From Myxococcus sp. CA023 (GTDB lineage Bacteria; Myxococcota; Myxococcia; Myxococcales; Myxococcaceae): a stretch of DNA of 64,000 nt. Of the stretch, positions 43,465 to 51,262 are shown piece by piece. The DNA lies in contig NZ_JAAEAH010000023.1 in NCBI RefSeq assembly GCF_010998615.1, positions 1 through 64,000 of the forward strand, in the 5' to 3' direction. The notes under the pieces are model-generated. The model worked only from the letters and a program-made list of their open reading frames with translations. It searched no databases and had not been told where the DNA came from. A program made the position numbers and the translations under genes. Numbering within the stretch: position 1 is the first letter of the stretch; each line of letters opens with the position of its first letter.

Positions 43465-44037
43465 ATGATGGAAGCGACGACGCGGCGATACTCCTGGAGA
43501 CGAGAGCTGTGGCTGCTGATGGCCGCGGGCTGCGCCGCGTCCGGCTGCCTCATCCCCCAGGACGACACGCTGCTGGACGCCGTGCCGGACTTCATGAACC
43601 GGCCGCCGCGCATCATCGACAGCCTGGTGGCCCCCCAGCAGCGCTTCATCTCGGACTTCGGCGCGGACGGCTGCGACCTCACCTTCGAGGTGGCCGTCGA
43701 GGACCCGGACGTGGACGACCGCATCGTCGTGCACTGGTACGTGGACTACAACCCGCAGGATCCGCGCGGCCCCTACCGCCAGTATGAGTTGGCCAGCACC
43801 CGCGAACCCCGACGCTCGGACCGGGGCACGCTGCTCATCAGCCTCGCGTCCGCCAACAACCCGCTGAGCACGCCCGGCCCCCACCTGGTGGAGGCGCTGG
43901 TGACCGACGCGGAGCTGGTGGACCGCGTGGTGCGGCCCCGGCCGGTGCAGCTGCCGGACGGCACCACCATCGACAACCCGGGCTTCGTCGTCACCTATTC
44001 GTGGGTGGTCAACACCGTCCAGGGAGACTGCCGGTGA
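43465..44037 (+). CDS. Lipoprotein, hypothetical
   Basis: This 190-residue protein has a type II signal peptide with the lipobox ASGC, so the mature protein starts with a lipidated Cys near residue 28. The mature part (RPPRIIDSLVAPQQRF, DLTFEVAVEDPDVDDRIVVHWYVD) looks like a beta-sandwich of the Ig or fibronectin type, but I cannot name a family. It begins 17 bases after the sigma54 activator and its last four bases overlap the next gene, so it belongs to the same transcript. Confidence 0.78.
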   Translation: MMEATTRRYSWRRELWLLMAAGCAASGCLIPQDDTLLDAVPDFMNRPPRIIDSLVAPQQRFISDFGADGCDLTFEVAVEDPDVDDRIVVHWYVDYNPQDPRGPYRQYELASTREPRRSDRGTLLISLASANNPLSTPGPHLVEALVTDAELVDRVVRPRPVQLPDGTTIDNPGFVVTYSWVVNTVQGDCR

Positions 44038-45647
44038 GGCCGCAGCGACGGGTGCGGCGACTCGCGTGGACGGTCCTGCTGTCAGGCCTGCCCAGCGCCG
44101 GCTGCGTGCTGCTGGAGGAAGCGCCCGACCCCAGCCAGTTGGTGTGCCGCGCGGACAGCGACTGTGCCATCAACGAGGTGTGCTTCCCGGACGGCTGCGG
44201 CGACCCGGGCCGGGACATCGTGGTGGAGGTGACGCCCAACCCCCATGACGGCCTGCACGCGCAGGACTTCCAGGTAAACGCCATCCGGCCGGAGCTGAAC
44301 CTGGCGCTGTTCGGGCCCGCCACCGTCCAGGGCAGCACCGTGCGCGCCACGACACCCGTCGGCAGCGGCCCGCGCCCCTACAACGAGCCGCTCCACCTCA
44401 CCGCCCGCGGGGAGAGCGCGCTGCTGCCGGGTGTGGCGCGCCTCTTCACGGCCGACCTGGTCCCTCTCAACGGCGCCTGGGTGCTGCCCGTGGGGACCGG
44501 GACGTACACGGTGACGTTGGAGCCGGAGGACCTGGGGCTGCCACCGGTGCGAGGCGAAGCCACCGTGTCACCCGGCGGCGCCGTGCCCCTGCAACTGGTG
44601 CTGCCCTCCCCCAACCAGGTGGTCCGGCTGGAAGGCCGGGTGGTGCGCCAGGGCGCGCAGCCCGTGGACGCCGCGCTGCAGGTCCAGGCGCTGGACGCGG
44701 ACCTGACGCCCCTGTCCCAGCGCGTGCCAGTGGCGCGCGGCTCGGGCGCCTTCTCCCTGGCCTTGCCGCTGGAGGCCTCACAGCGCACCAGCCTCCTGGT
44801 GCGCGTGACGGCGACAGGCGACGTGTGGGTGCCGCAGAAGACGTTCACCGTGGATCCCCGCGAGCCACTCACCGCGCCGCTGGAGCTGGGTGACTATGGC
44901 GAACCGGTCCAGGTGTCCGGCCGCATCCTGGGACGGGACGGCCGGCCCGTGGTCCAGGCCTCCGTGTCCCTGCGCGGACCCGTGGGAGGCGGCGGCACGT
45001 ACCAGGGGCCCCTGGGCACCACCGACGCGGAGGGCCGCTTCACGGTGGAGACGCTCCCGTCGGGGCCGGGCGGCAACCTGTCGCTGGTGGTGGTGCCGCC
45101 GTCAGGCTCCTCCGCGGGCCTGACGGTGCAGTCGGTGGAGGTGCCTCGCACCGGCGCGGTGCTGCCAGACGTCGTGTGTCCGGACCGGCGCATCATCCGG
45201 GGGACGATTCTCCAGACGGACAACGCCTCACCGGCGCTGGGCGTGAGGGTGCTGGCGGATCCGGTGGGACAGGTGCCCGGCTGGCCGCGTCCACCGGCGG
45301 GCAGTGAGTCCCTGGGCACCACCGACGACACGGGCGCCTTCCGCCTGGGGTTGGATCCGGGCATCTACCGTGTGGACTTCATCCCCACGGAGAACCTGCC
45401 CCGCGTCAGCCGCGTCATCACCGTGCTCCCCGGCGACGACGCGTCCGAGCAGGTGCTGGCCACCTTCCCGCTCCAGCGCGGCCGCACGGTGCGGGGCATG
45501 GTGACCGAGGCAGGAGCGCCCTCGCCGTATGCCTCCGTGCGCTTCTACCGGGTGGCGGACCTGGGAGGGCGCCCGTCTCCGGTGCTGCTGTCGCAGACGG
45601 TGTCCGACCACCTGGGCCGCTACACCGCCCTGCTGCCGGTGCGCTGA
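44034..45647 (+). CDS. Large lipoprotein with carboxypeptidase-regulatory-like repeats
   Basis: The protein has 537 residues from GTG 44034, whose GTGA overlaps the stop of the preceding lipoprotein gene. The signal peptide ends in the lipobox SAGC. An early CRADSDCAINEVCFPDGCG segment is a small disulfide-rich motif common in myxobacterial lipoproteins. The remainder consists of several beta-sandwich repeats of the carboxypeptidase-regulatory type (LEGRVVRQGAQPVDAAL, VSGRILGRDGRPVVQASV, RGMVTEAGAPSPYASVR). It is probably a surface-exposed structural or adhesive protein. A longer frame from 44001 would bury the signal peptide and was rejected. Confidence 0.82.
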   Translation: MRPQRRVRRLAWTVLLSGLPSAGCVLLEEAPDPSQLVCRADSDCAINEVCFPDGCGDPGRDIVVEVTPNPHDGLHAQDFQVNAIRPELNLALFGPATVQGSTVRATTPVGSGPRPYNEPLHLTARGESALLPGVARLFTADLVPLNGAWVLPVGTGTYTVTLEPEDLGLPPVRGEATVSPGGAVPLQLVLPSPNQVVRLEGRVVRQGAQPVDAALQVQALDADLTPLSQRVPVARGSGAFSLALPLEASQRTSLLVRVTATGDVWVPQKTFTVDPREPLTAPLELGDYGEPVQVSGRILGRDGRPVVQASVSLRGPVGGGGTYQGPLGTTDAEGRFTVETLPSGPGGNLSLVVVPPSGSSAGLTVQSVEVPRTGAVLPDVVCPDRRIIRGTILQTDNASPALGVRVLADPVGQVPGWPRPPAGSESLGTTDDTGAFRLGLDPGIYRVDFIPTENLPRVSRVITVLPGDDASEQVLATFPLQRGRTVRGMVTEAGAPSPYASVRFYRVADLGGRPSPVLLSQTVSDHLGRYTALLPVR

Positions 45648-45648
45648 C

Positions 45649-46170
45649 TCAGGGCAGCCGGCCGGCGCCGGGGTTGCGGCCCGCGGTGTTCAGGGCGTCA
45701 TGCAGCGCATCCACCGCGCCGCCCACCTCTCCCGCGTACTGCACCGCATGGATGGCGTAGAGGTCCTGCACGCGCACCAGGAGGCGGAACACCTCGCGCA
45801 GGGGGGCCCGCTCACGCGAGTCGAGCGCGCACTCGGACTCACGCACGCGGAGCTTCTGCAGCCACGCGGTGCGGAAGCGCATCCATTCCTGGTCGACACT
45901 CTTGGCGGGAGACACGTTCACCAGCTTCTCGCGCCCGCTCTCCAGCTCCGTCCACAAGGTGCGCGCGCCATCCAGGCACTCGCGGAACGTGAGCGCCACG
46001 GGGGCGGGAGGCAGCTTCTCCGGCGTCATGGCCAAGACAGAGCGGCCGACACTCCAGATGAGCCACAACGAGAACAGCGTGGTGACGAGGATGTAAATCC
46101 CATACGCGGCACCACGAAAGCGGCGGTAGCGGGGATCTTTCCGGGGGTCGGGAGCGGACACGGGGCCCAC
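45649..46170 (-). CDS. Small membrane-anchored hypothetical protein
   Basis: This 173-residue protein starts at GTG 46170. A charged N-terminus (DPRKDPRYRRFRG) precedes one transmembrane helix at about 21-46 (AYGIYILVTTLFSLWLIWSV), and the remaining 125 residues are helical, with DGARTLWTELESGREKL and REVFRLLVRVQDLYAI stretches. The bulk should lie outside the cytoplasm. I recognise no family. Its stop codon is one base from the stop of the converging lipoprotein gene, and it lies 82 bases downstream of the TPR membrane protein on the same strand. Confidence 0.72.
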   Translation of the reverse strand: MGPVSAPDPRKDPRYRRFRGAAYGIYILVTTLFSLWLIWSVGRSVLAMTPEKLPPAPVALTFRECLDGARTLWTELESGREKLVNVSPAKSVDQEWMRFRTAWLQKLRVRESECALDSRERAPLREVFRLLVRVQDLYAIHAVQYAGEVGGAVDALHDALNTAGRNPGAGRLP

Positions 46171-46252
46171 GTCTTATGACCGTGGACCCCGTGTGGCAAC
46201 GCTTCCGTGTGGCAATGCTTCCGGTGGGTGGGGTTCCGGACCCCACGGGCGG

Positions 46253-47194
46253 CTACTGGCCGGGCTGGCTGGTCGCCTGGGCCGGAGCCGGGGGCACCGC
46301 ACTCTCCGGGTTCATCAGGCGCTTCACCGCTGCGATGCGGCCCCGGAACTGCGACTGGTACGGGCTGTTGAGGTAGGCGCCAGCCGCGTCACGGGCGACT
46401 TCCAGCGCCTTATCGTACTGGCCGACCTCCTGGTAGGAGTGCGCCAGCATCAACATGGCGTAGTCGCGCGTCTTCGACTTGCGGTCCCCATCCACGAAGC
46501 GGGCGAGCAGCGGCACCGCCTTCTCGTGGTTGCGGGTGTTGTTGTAGGCCGTGCCCAGGAAGAAGGACGCGTCCAGCGCCTGGTCCTGCGGCGGGTTCAT
46601 GGCCAGGAACCGCTCCATGTTGGAGATGACGCTGACCATCTCGTTCTTGCGGAAGGCGATCTTGCCCTGCTCGAACGCGGCGTCGCCCGTCTCCCGGCGC
46701 AGCACGGCGGCGCGGTCATTGAGGGCCTGGCGCTCCAGGTTGCTCAACCGCGACGTGTCCAGCTTCACCAGCGCGTCGATACCCTTGAGGCGCTCGTCAC
46801 CGGGCAGGCTGGTCATCATCTTGTAGACCTTGTTCGCCTCCTGCTGGACCGACTGGTGCGCCGCGGTGTCCGCGCGCTGCTTCTCCAGTTGGCCGGTGAG
46901 GTCGGCGACCGTCTTCTCCAGGCGCTCCTTCTCGTTGGTGGCGCTGGTGCTGCGCGCGCTGGTGATCATCAGCGCGGCGCCCACACAGATGACCGCGAAC
47001 AGCACGTAGGCCACCGCGGACGACAGCCACTGGCGCTTCTGGAAATCTTCGTGGCGTTTGCCAACCGCCTTCACCTCCGCATGGAGGTTCTTGAGCAGGT
47101 TGTCGCTCTTGATGACGAGGTTGCGTGCCTCGACAATCTCACGGCGCAGATCCGTGAGCTCCTTTTCCACATCCGTTTTCGGCTGGTCTGGCAT
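46253..47194 (-). CDS. Membrane protein with coiled coil and TPR repeats
   Basis: This 313-residue protein starts at ATG 47194, with AGGAAG seven bases upstream; an in-frame ATG at 47239 would add 15 residues but lacks a ribosome site. Residues 1-55 form a charged coiled coil (EKELTDLRREIVEARNLV), followed by a transmembrane helix near 58-78 (AVAYVLFAVICVGAALMI), a second coiled coil (90-130), and TPR-like helices from about 170 to 290 (AFEQGKIAFRKNEMVSVI, AYNNTRNHEKAVPLL, SYQEVGQYDKALEVA). The repeats would face the periplasm. The partner is unknown. Confidence 0.82.
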   Translation of the reverse strand: MPDQPKTDVEKELTDLRREIVEARNLVIKSDNLLKNLHAEVKAVGKRHEDFQKRQWLSSAVAYVLFAVICVGAALMITSARSTSATNEKERLEKTVADLTGQLEKQRADTAAHQSVQQEANKVYKMMTSLPGDERLKGIDALVKLDTSRLSNLERQALNDRAAVLRRETGDAAFEQGKIAFRKNEMVSVISNMERFLAMNPPQDQALDASFFLGTAYNNTRNHEKAVPLLARFVDGDRKSKTRDYAMLMLAHSYQEVGQYDKALEVARDAAGAYLNSPYQSQFRGRIAAVKRLMNPESAVPPAPAQATSQPGQ

Positions 47195-47356
47195 GGACAT
47201 CTTCCTAGGCCCGGAAATGAATTCGGCCGATTCACGCATCGTAAGGAGTTCTCCCGGTCATGCGTCGATATTTTCCGCAGCGGAACAGCGCTGCTTAGCC
47301 AATGCATTTCCAGAAGAAGGGCAACAGCGCTTGGCTCGCCTGCTTCCCCTCCGGAT

Positions 47357-48079
47357 TTACAGGCCCCCAGGGAGCGGCCGTGATGGCTCTGCTGGAAAGC
47401 TGTACGTCACGCCCAGCGAGAGCCAGCTCCCGCCCAGGCTGAACGAACCGACGCGCGCCGTGGACGGCCCCACCGGACCTCGGAGGAACGCGAGCCGGTA
47501 GTCGGCGGTGATGCCCCAACGCGGCGTCAGGCGCAACGTGGCGCCCACGTTGCCCATCCACGTCTGGGTGGTGATTTCCTGGAGCTCCTCCCCCTTGCGC
47601 TCCGACGAGGCGAGCGTGGGCCCCGTCAGCAAGCCCGCGAAGGGCACGAGCCCATGGGGGCCCAGTTGCGAAATCACCGTCTGGAAGCGCAGGCCGATGA
47701 GCGCCCCGTAGCCCAGCACGTCCACCTGCCGGGCCTGCGGCGGTCCGCCGTCGACGCCCGGCTCGTTGAGGTACAGGCGACTCTGCGTGCCGAACAGGTC
47801 GATGCCCACCTCCAGCAGGTCGGAGATGGCGTAGGCAAAGGACGCCACCACCGTGGGCCCGCCCGCCACTTCCCGGGCACGCGGCAGCCCCTGGTTGGCT
47901 GAGCGCGAGTACCAGCCGTCGTAGAGCGTCTTGTTGGGGGTGATGCGCCAACCTCCCTGGATGGTGATGCGGCCCACCCCATCCAGCGAGGTGGACACGT
48001 CCTCATCGCCGTATCCGGAGTCCTGAGCGGCGGCGGGAGCGGAAAGCAGCAGTGCGAGCGGAAGAAGGCGACGGAGCAT
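47357..48079 (-). CDS. Predicted outer-membrane beta-barrel protein
   Basis: The protein has 240 residues from ATG 48079, with a signal peptide (LLPLALLLSAPAAA). The mature sequence shows amphipathic strands and glycines typical of a small outer-membrane barrel (TIQGGWRITPNKTLYDGWY, EVGIDLFGTQSRLYL, GALIGLRFQTVISQLG, WLSLGVTYSF). It ends near the C-terminus with an aromatic strand followed by a short Pro-rich tail. A small hairpin with 6-bp arms (47277-47294) lies about 60 bases downstream and may terminate it. The function is unknown. The longer frame from 48181 was rejected because it would precede the signal peptide. Confidence 0.78.
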   Translation of the reverse strand: MLRRLLPLALLLSAPAAAQDSGYGDEDVSTSLDGVGRITIQGGWRITPNKTLYDGWYSRSANQGLPRAREVAGGPTVVASFAYAISDLLEVGIDLFGTQSRLYLNEPGVDGGPPQARQVDVLGYGALIGLRFQTVISQLGPHGLVPFAGLLTGPTLASSERKGEELQEITTQTWMGNVGATLRLTPRWGITADYRLAFLRGPVGPSTARVGSFSLGGSWLSLGVTYSFPAEPSRPLPGGL

Positions 48080-48096
48080 CAATGGCGGCTTTGGCG

Positions 48097-48252
48097 TCAG
48101 GGGCGCTTGGGGCTCAGCGCGATTTCCAGGAAGGTGGTCCGCCGGCGGCGAAGTGATGCGACGAAACAGCGCACCACGCACCCGGCGCCGAACTCGCGCA
48201 GCACCACGCCGAGATTCGCCACCACGTCCCGCAGGGTGATCACACCGTGCAT
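48097..48252 (-). CDS. Small basic hypothetical protein, 51 residues
   Basis: A short frame starts at ATG 48252 (MHGVITLRDVVANLGVVLREF) and continues through CVVRCFVASLRRRRTTFLEIALS to a stop at 48097, 17 bases before the outer-membrane protein gene. It has two Cys four residues apart, a hydrophobic first half and a basic second half, and could be amphipathic or DNA/membrane-associated. Support comes from its codon use, its position on the same strand just upstream of the barrel gene, and a candidate promoter 55 bases upstream. I recognise no family, and it may not be translated. Confidence 0.4.
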   Translation of the reverse strand: MHGVITLRDVVANLGVVLREFGAGCVVRCFVASLRRRRTTFLEIALSPKRP

Positions 48253-48307
48253 GTGCCCGCTCCTGTGCGCTGCGGAGGTTGGCCTGGGTGCTACAAGCGT
48301 GTGGCGC

Positions 48308-48335
48308 ACGGTAACAGGGGGTCCCCCCCCGTCAA
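48308..48335 (-). promoter_or_regulatory. Candidate promoter with a G-tract spacer
   Basis: On the minus strand TTGACG (48335-48330) and TACCGT (48313-48308) are 16 bases apart, directly after the mutL stop codon and 55 bases before the 51-residue gene. The -35 box is good, the -10 box weak. Counting the last base of the -35 box, eight consecutive G cross into the spacer, followed by a run of five C. Confidence 0.35.
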
Positions 48336-48347
48336 TTTTCGGGGCAC

Positions 48348-50195
48348 TCAGCGGGCGCGCCGCTCCAGCTCCAGCAAGGGCATCTCCAGCACCACCACCG
48401 TGCCGTGGCTGCACGTGGGGTGGAAGTCGGCCCGGTCCAACTCCCCGAGCAGCGCGCGGAACTGCGCGTCGGAGAGCGGTACGGCGCCGGCCTGCTTCGC
48501 GGCGTGGCACGCCATCACCCGCACCGCCTCCGCCAGCGACACCGTGTCCAGCGTCGCGCTCTTCGGTGGAAGCGCCCGCGCCAGGGCCTCCAGCAGCGAA
48601 CGCGCGTCCGCCCCTTCCAGCCCCGGCGGCACCGTCTTCAACGCCACCGTGGTGCCACCGAACGGCTCCACGTCGAAGCCCAGGCGGGACAGGGCTTCCC
48701 TGCCCTCCACCAGGGCCTTGGCCGCCGCGACGGGCAACTCCAGCGTGGTGCCGAAGAGCGTGGGTGCCGGAGGCGGCTTGCCGGACTCCAACGCGCGCAG
48801 GTAGCCCGTCAGGCGCGCGCGCTCCAGCGCCGCGTGCGGATCCATCACCACCAGCGTGCCACCCGGTCCCTCACAGACATGGAAGCGGCCCCCCAGCATG
48901 CCCAGGGGCCGCAGCGCGCCGAAGTAGCCCGGCGGAGGTGCCTCGTTGAGTTGCGGCTGCGCCTGACCGAAGGCGGGGGCCTGCCCCACCGCGGCGGCGA
49001 AGGGCAGCGCTCCCGGCCCCAGCGGCCCCAGGGACGGCGCCCCTGGACCGGGGCCCGGCGCGTCCATGGCGGTGGGCAACGGGCCGCCCCATGCGGCTTC
49101 CTGGGCGCGGGTGAGGAAGCGCTCCACGGCGTGCGCGTAGTGCGCGGCGTCCATGGGCTGGCCGGCCTGGGGCGCGGCGCCCTCCACGCCCGAGCCCAGC
49201 CACGGCGCGGCGCGCAGCATGCGGCTGAGCGCGGCCGTCAACGCCTCCTGGACACCCCGGGCGTCGGCGAAGCGGACCTCCTGCTTCTGCGGGTGCACGT
49301 TGACGTCCACCGCGCGCGGGTCCACGTCGATGTGCAGCACCACCACGGGCTGGCGCCCGGCGGCGAGGAAGTCCTGGTACGCGCGCTGGATGGTGCCAAT
49401 GAGGCCGCGGTCCCGGATGTAGCGGCGGTTGACGAAGGTGTAGAGGCCGCGCGCGTTGTTGAAGGTGAACTCGGGCGAGGCGGCGTACCCCGTGACGGCC
49501 ACGCCCAGCCGGCGCTCCTCCACGGGGAACAGGTGCGGATGCGCCGTGGAACCCAGCGCCGCGGCGATGCGCTCGCGCGGGTCATCCGGGCAGGCCGCGC
49601 TGGAGAAGAGCGTGCCGCCCTCGTGCGAGGCGAAGAAGCCCACCTCCGGGTACGCCAGGGCCAGGCGCACCACGGCCTCCTCCGCGTGCTTCAGCTCCGT
49701 GTCGCCCCGGCGCAGGAACTTGCGGCGCGCGGGCACGTTGAAGAACAGGTCCTCCACGGTCATGACCGTGCCCGTCCGCGGCGGCGCGTCCTCCACCAGC
49801 GGTGGCCCACCGCCCTCCACCGACACCCGCGTGCCCACCTCGGAGTTCGCGGCCGCGGAGTGAAGTGTGAACCGGGAAACGGATGCGATGGCGGGAATGG
49901 CCTCGCCCCGGAACCCCATGGAGTCGATGTGGAACAGGTCGTCCAGCTCGCGCAGCTTGCTGGTGGCGTGGCGCTCCAGGCAGGCCACGGCGTCCGTGCG
50001 CCCCATGCCGTGCCCATCATCCGACACGATGATGCGGTCCACGCCTCCGCCGTCCAGCTCGACGCGGACCGTGCTGGCACCGGCGTCGATGGCGTTTTCC
50101 ACCAGCTCCTTCACGACGGAGGCGGGGCGCTCCACCACTTCGCCGGCGGCAATCTTGTTGATGAGGACGTCGCTGAGACGGGCAATCCGGGACAT
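48348..50195 (-). CDS. mutL: DNA mismatch repair protein MutL
   Basis: The protein has 615 residues from ATG 50195. The N-terminal GHKL ATPase is complete: AAGEVVERPASVVKELVENAIDAG (Asn34), DDGHGMG at 59-65, SMGFRGEA at 92-99 and the later NVPARRKFL. A Pro/Ala-rich linker at about 330-430 leads to the C-terminal dimerisation domain. The endonuclease motif DQHA(X)2E(X)4E is altered: it reads DPHAALE at 452-458 and the last Glu is Thr. The conserved CPHGRP near the C-terminus reads CSHGT at 595-599. It couples MutS recognition to repair, but whether it nicks DNA itself is doubtful from these motifs. A longer frame from 50285 was rejected because the family begins at this Met. Confidence 0.95.
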   Translation of the reverse strand: MSRIARLSDVLINKIAAGEVVERPASVVKELVENAIDAGASTVRVELDGGGVDRIIVSDDGHGMGRTDAVACLERHATSKLRELDDLFHIDSMGFRGEAIPAIASVSRFTLHSAAANSEVGTRVSVEGGGPPLVEDAPPRTGTVMTVEDLFFNVPARRKFLRRGDTELKHAEEAVVRLALAYPEVGFFASHEGGTLFSSAACPDDPRERIAAALGSTAHPHLFPVEERRLGVAVTGYAASPEFTFNNARGLYTFVNRRYIRDRGLIGTIQRAYQDFLAAGRQPVVVLHIDVDPRAVDVNVHPQKQEVRFADARGVQEALTAALSRMLRAAPWLGSGVEGAAPQAGQPMDAAHYAHAVERFLTRAQEAAWGGPLPTAMDAPGPGPGAPSLGPLGPGALPFAAAVGQAPAFGQAQPQLNEAPPPGYFGALRPLGMLGGRFHVCEGPGGTLVVMDPHAALERARLTGYLRALESGKPPPAPTLFGTTLELPVAAAKALVEGREALSRLGFDVEPFGGTTVALKTVPPGLEGADARSLLEALARALPPKSATLDTVSLAEAVRVMACHAAKQAGAVPLSDAQFRALLGELDRADFHPTCSHGTVVVLEMPLLELERRAR

Positions 50196-50297
50196 GGCGG
50201 CCGGACACCCTCCGCCACCCAGGCGACGTTGTCCAGCAACACAACATGGGTGGCGGCTGACAATCCCAGGCGGCTGGGCTAACACACGACACCGCGT

Positions 50298-51260
50298 ATG
50301 GACGTGTCACGACCAGGCAAGGGACGGCTGCGCATCGCGGTCACGGGCGCGAGCGGCGACTATGGACGGCTCCTGCTGTCTCGGCTGGACCAGGATCCCG
50401 ACGTGGAGAGCATCCTCGTGCTCGACGTCGTCCGGCCGGAGGGCGACAAGGTGGAGTTCCACCGTGTGGACCTCACCCGGTACGATGCCGAGAGCGAGCT
50501 CACCGACGCGCTCACCGAGCGCCCCGTGGACGCGCTCTATCACCTGGCGTTCCTGTTCGGTCCCATCCGCAACGGCTCCCTGGCGCACGAGCTGGAAGTC
50601 ATCGGCACCATGAACGTGCTGACGGCGGCGGGCCGCTCGCGGCTGCCCCGGCTGGTGGTGCCCTCCCTGACGGCCGTCTACGGCGCGCGCGGAAACAACC
50701 CCGCGATGCTGCGCGAGGACTCGGCGCTCCAGGGTTGCCCGCACAGTCGCTTCGTCACCGACAAGGTGGAGGTGGAAGGCCAGGTGCGCGCATTCCGAGA
50801 GCGGCATCCGGACATGCGCGTGCTGGTGCTGCGCTTCGCGCCGGTACTCGGGCCCTCGGTGGACAACCCGGCCACGCGCTTCTTGAAGAATCCCGTGGTG
50901 CCCACGCTGATGGGCTTCGATCCGCTCTGGCAGGGGCTGCACGAAGAAGACGCCGCGCGTGCCTTGCACCTGGCCCTGCGCGCGGACGCGTCCGGTGAGT
51001 TCAACATCGTGGGCCGCGGGGTGATGCCGATCTCCGGCCTCATTCAGCAGGCGGGCGCGCGGCCGCTCCCTCTGCCTGGGCCCTTGTTTCGGGCCGGCCT
51101 GCATACGTTGGACGCCGTGGGCGCGGGCACGTTGCCCGTGGCCCTGCTCGACTACATCCATTACTCATGGGTCGCGGATGGCGAGCGCGCCGAGTCCGCA
51201 CTCGGTTTCATCCCCCTCCACCATGTCAAAGACGCCGCTGCGGCGCTGAAGAGGAGCTAG
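50298..51260 (+). CDS. NAD-dependent epimerase/dehydratase family protein
   Basis: This 320-residue SDR-type protein has a Rossmann nucleotide-binding start (RIAVTGASGDYGRLLLSRL), Asp at the end of strand two (VLDVVRP), the DLTR second-strand motif and YHLAF. The catalytic Ser-Tyr-Lys triad is partly altered: PSLTAVYGA supplies Ser/Thr and Tyr, but the usual YxxxK reads RFVTDKVEVE, where Lys is present without the preceding Tyr. It probably acts on a nucleotide sugar or a lipid-linked substrate. The acyltransferase gene starts two bases after its stop, so the two are an operon, which hints at a lipid or envelope function. Confidence 0.85.
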   Translation: MDVSRPGKGRLRIAVTGASGDYGRLLLSRLDQDPDVESILVLDVVRPEGDKVEFHRVDLTRYDAESELTDALTERPVDALYHLAFLFGPIRNGSLAHELEVIGTMNVLTAAGRSRLPRLVVPSLTAVYGARGNNPAMLREDSALQGCPHSRFVTDKVEVEGQVRAFRERHPDMRVLVLRFAPVLGPSVDNPATRFLKNPVVPTLMGFDPLWQGLHEEDAARALHLALRADASGEFNIVGRGVMPISGLIQQAGARPLPLPGPLFRAGLHTLDAVGAGTLPVALLDYIHYSWVADGERAESALGFIPLHHVKDAAAALKRS

Positions 51261-51262
51261 TC

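Noticed and set aside
47277..47294. Hairpin GCAGCG-6-CGCTGC between the outer-membrane protein and TPR genes
   Set aside because: The stem is short and has no T-run; it could be a terminator, but the evidence is too weak for a separate feature.
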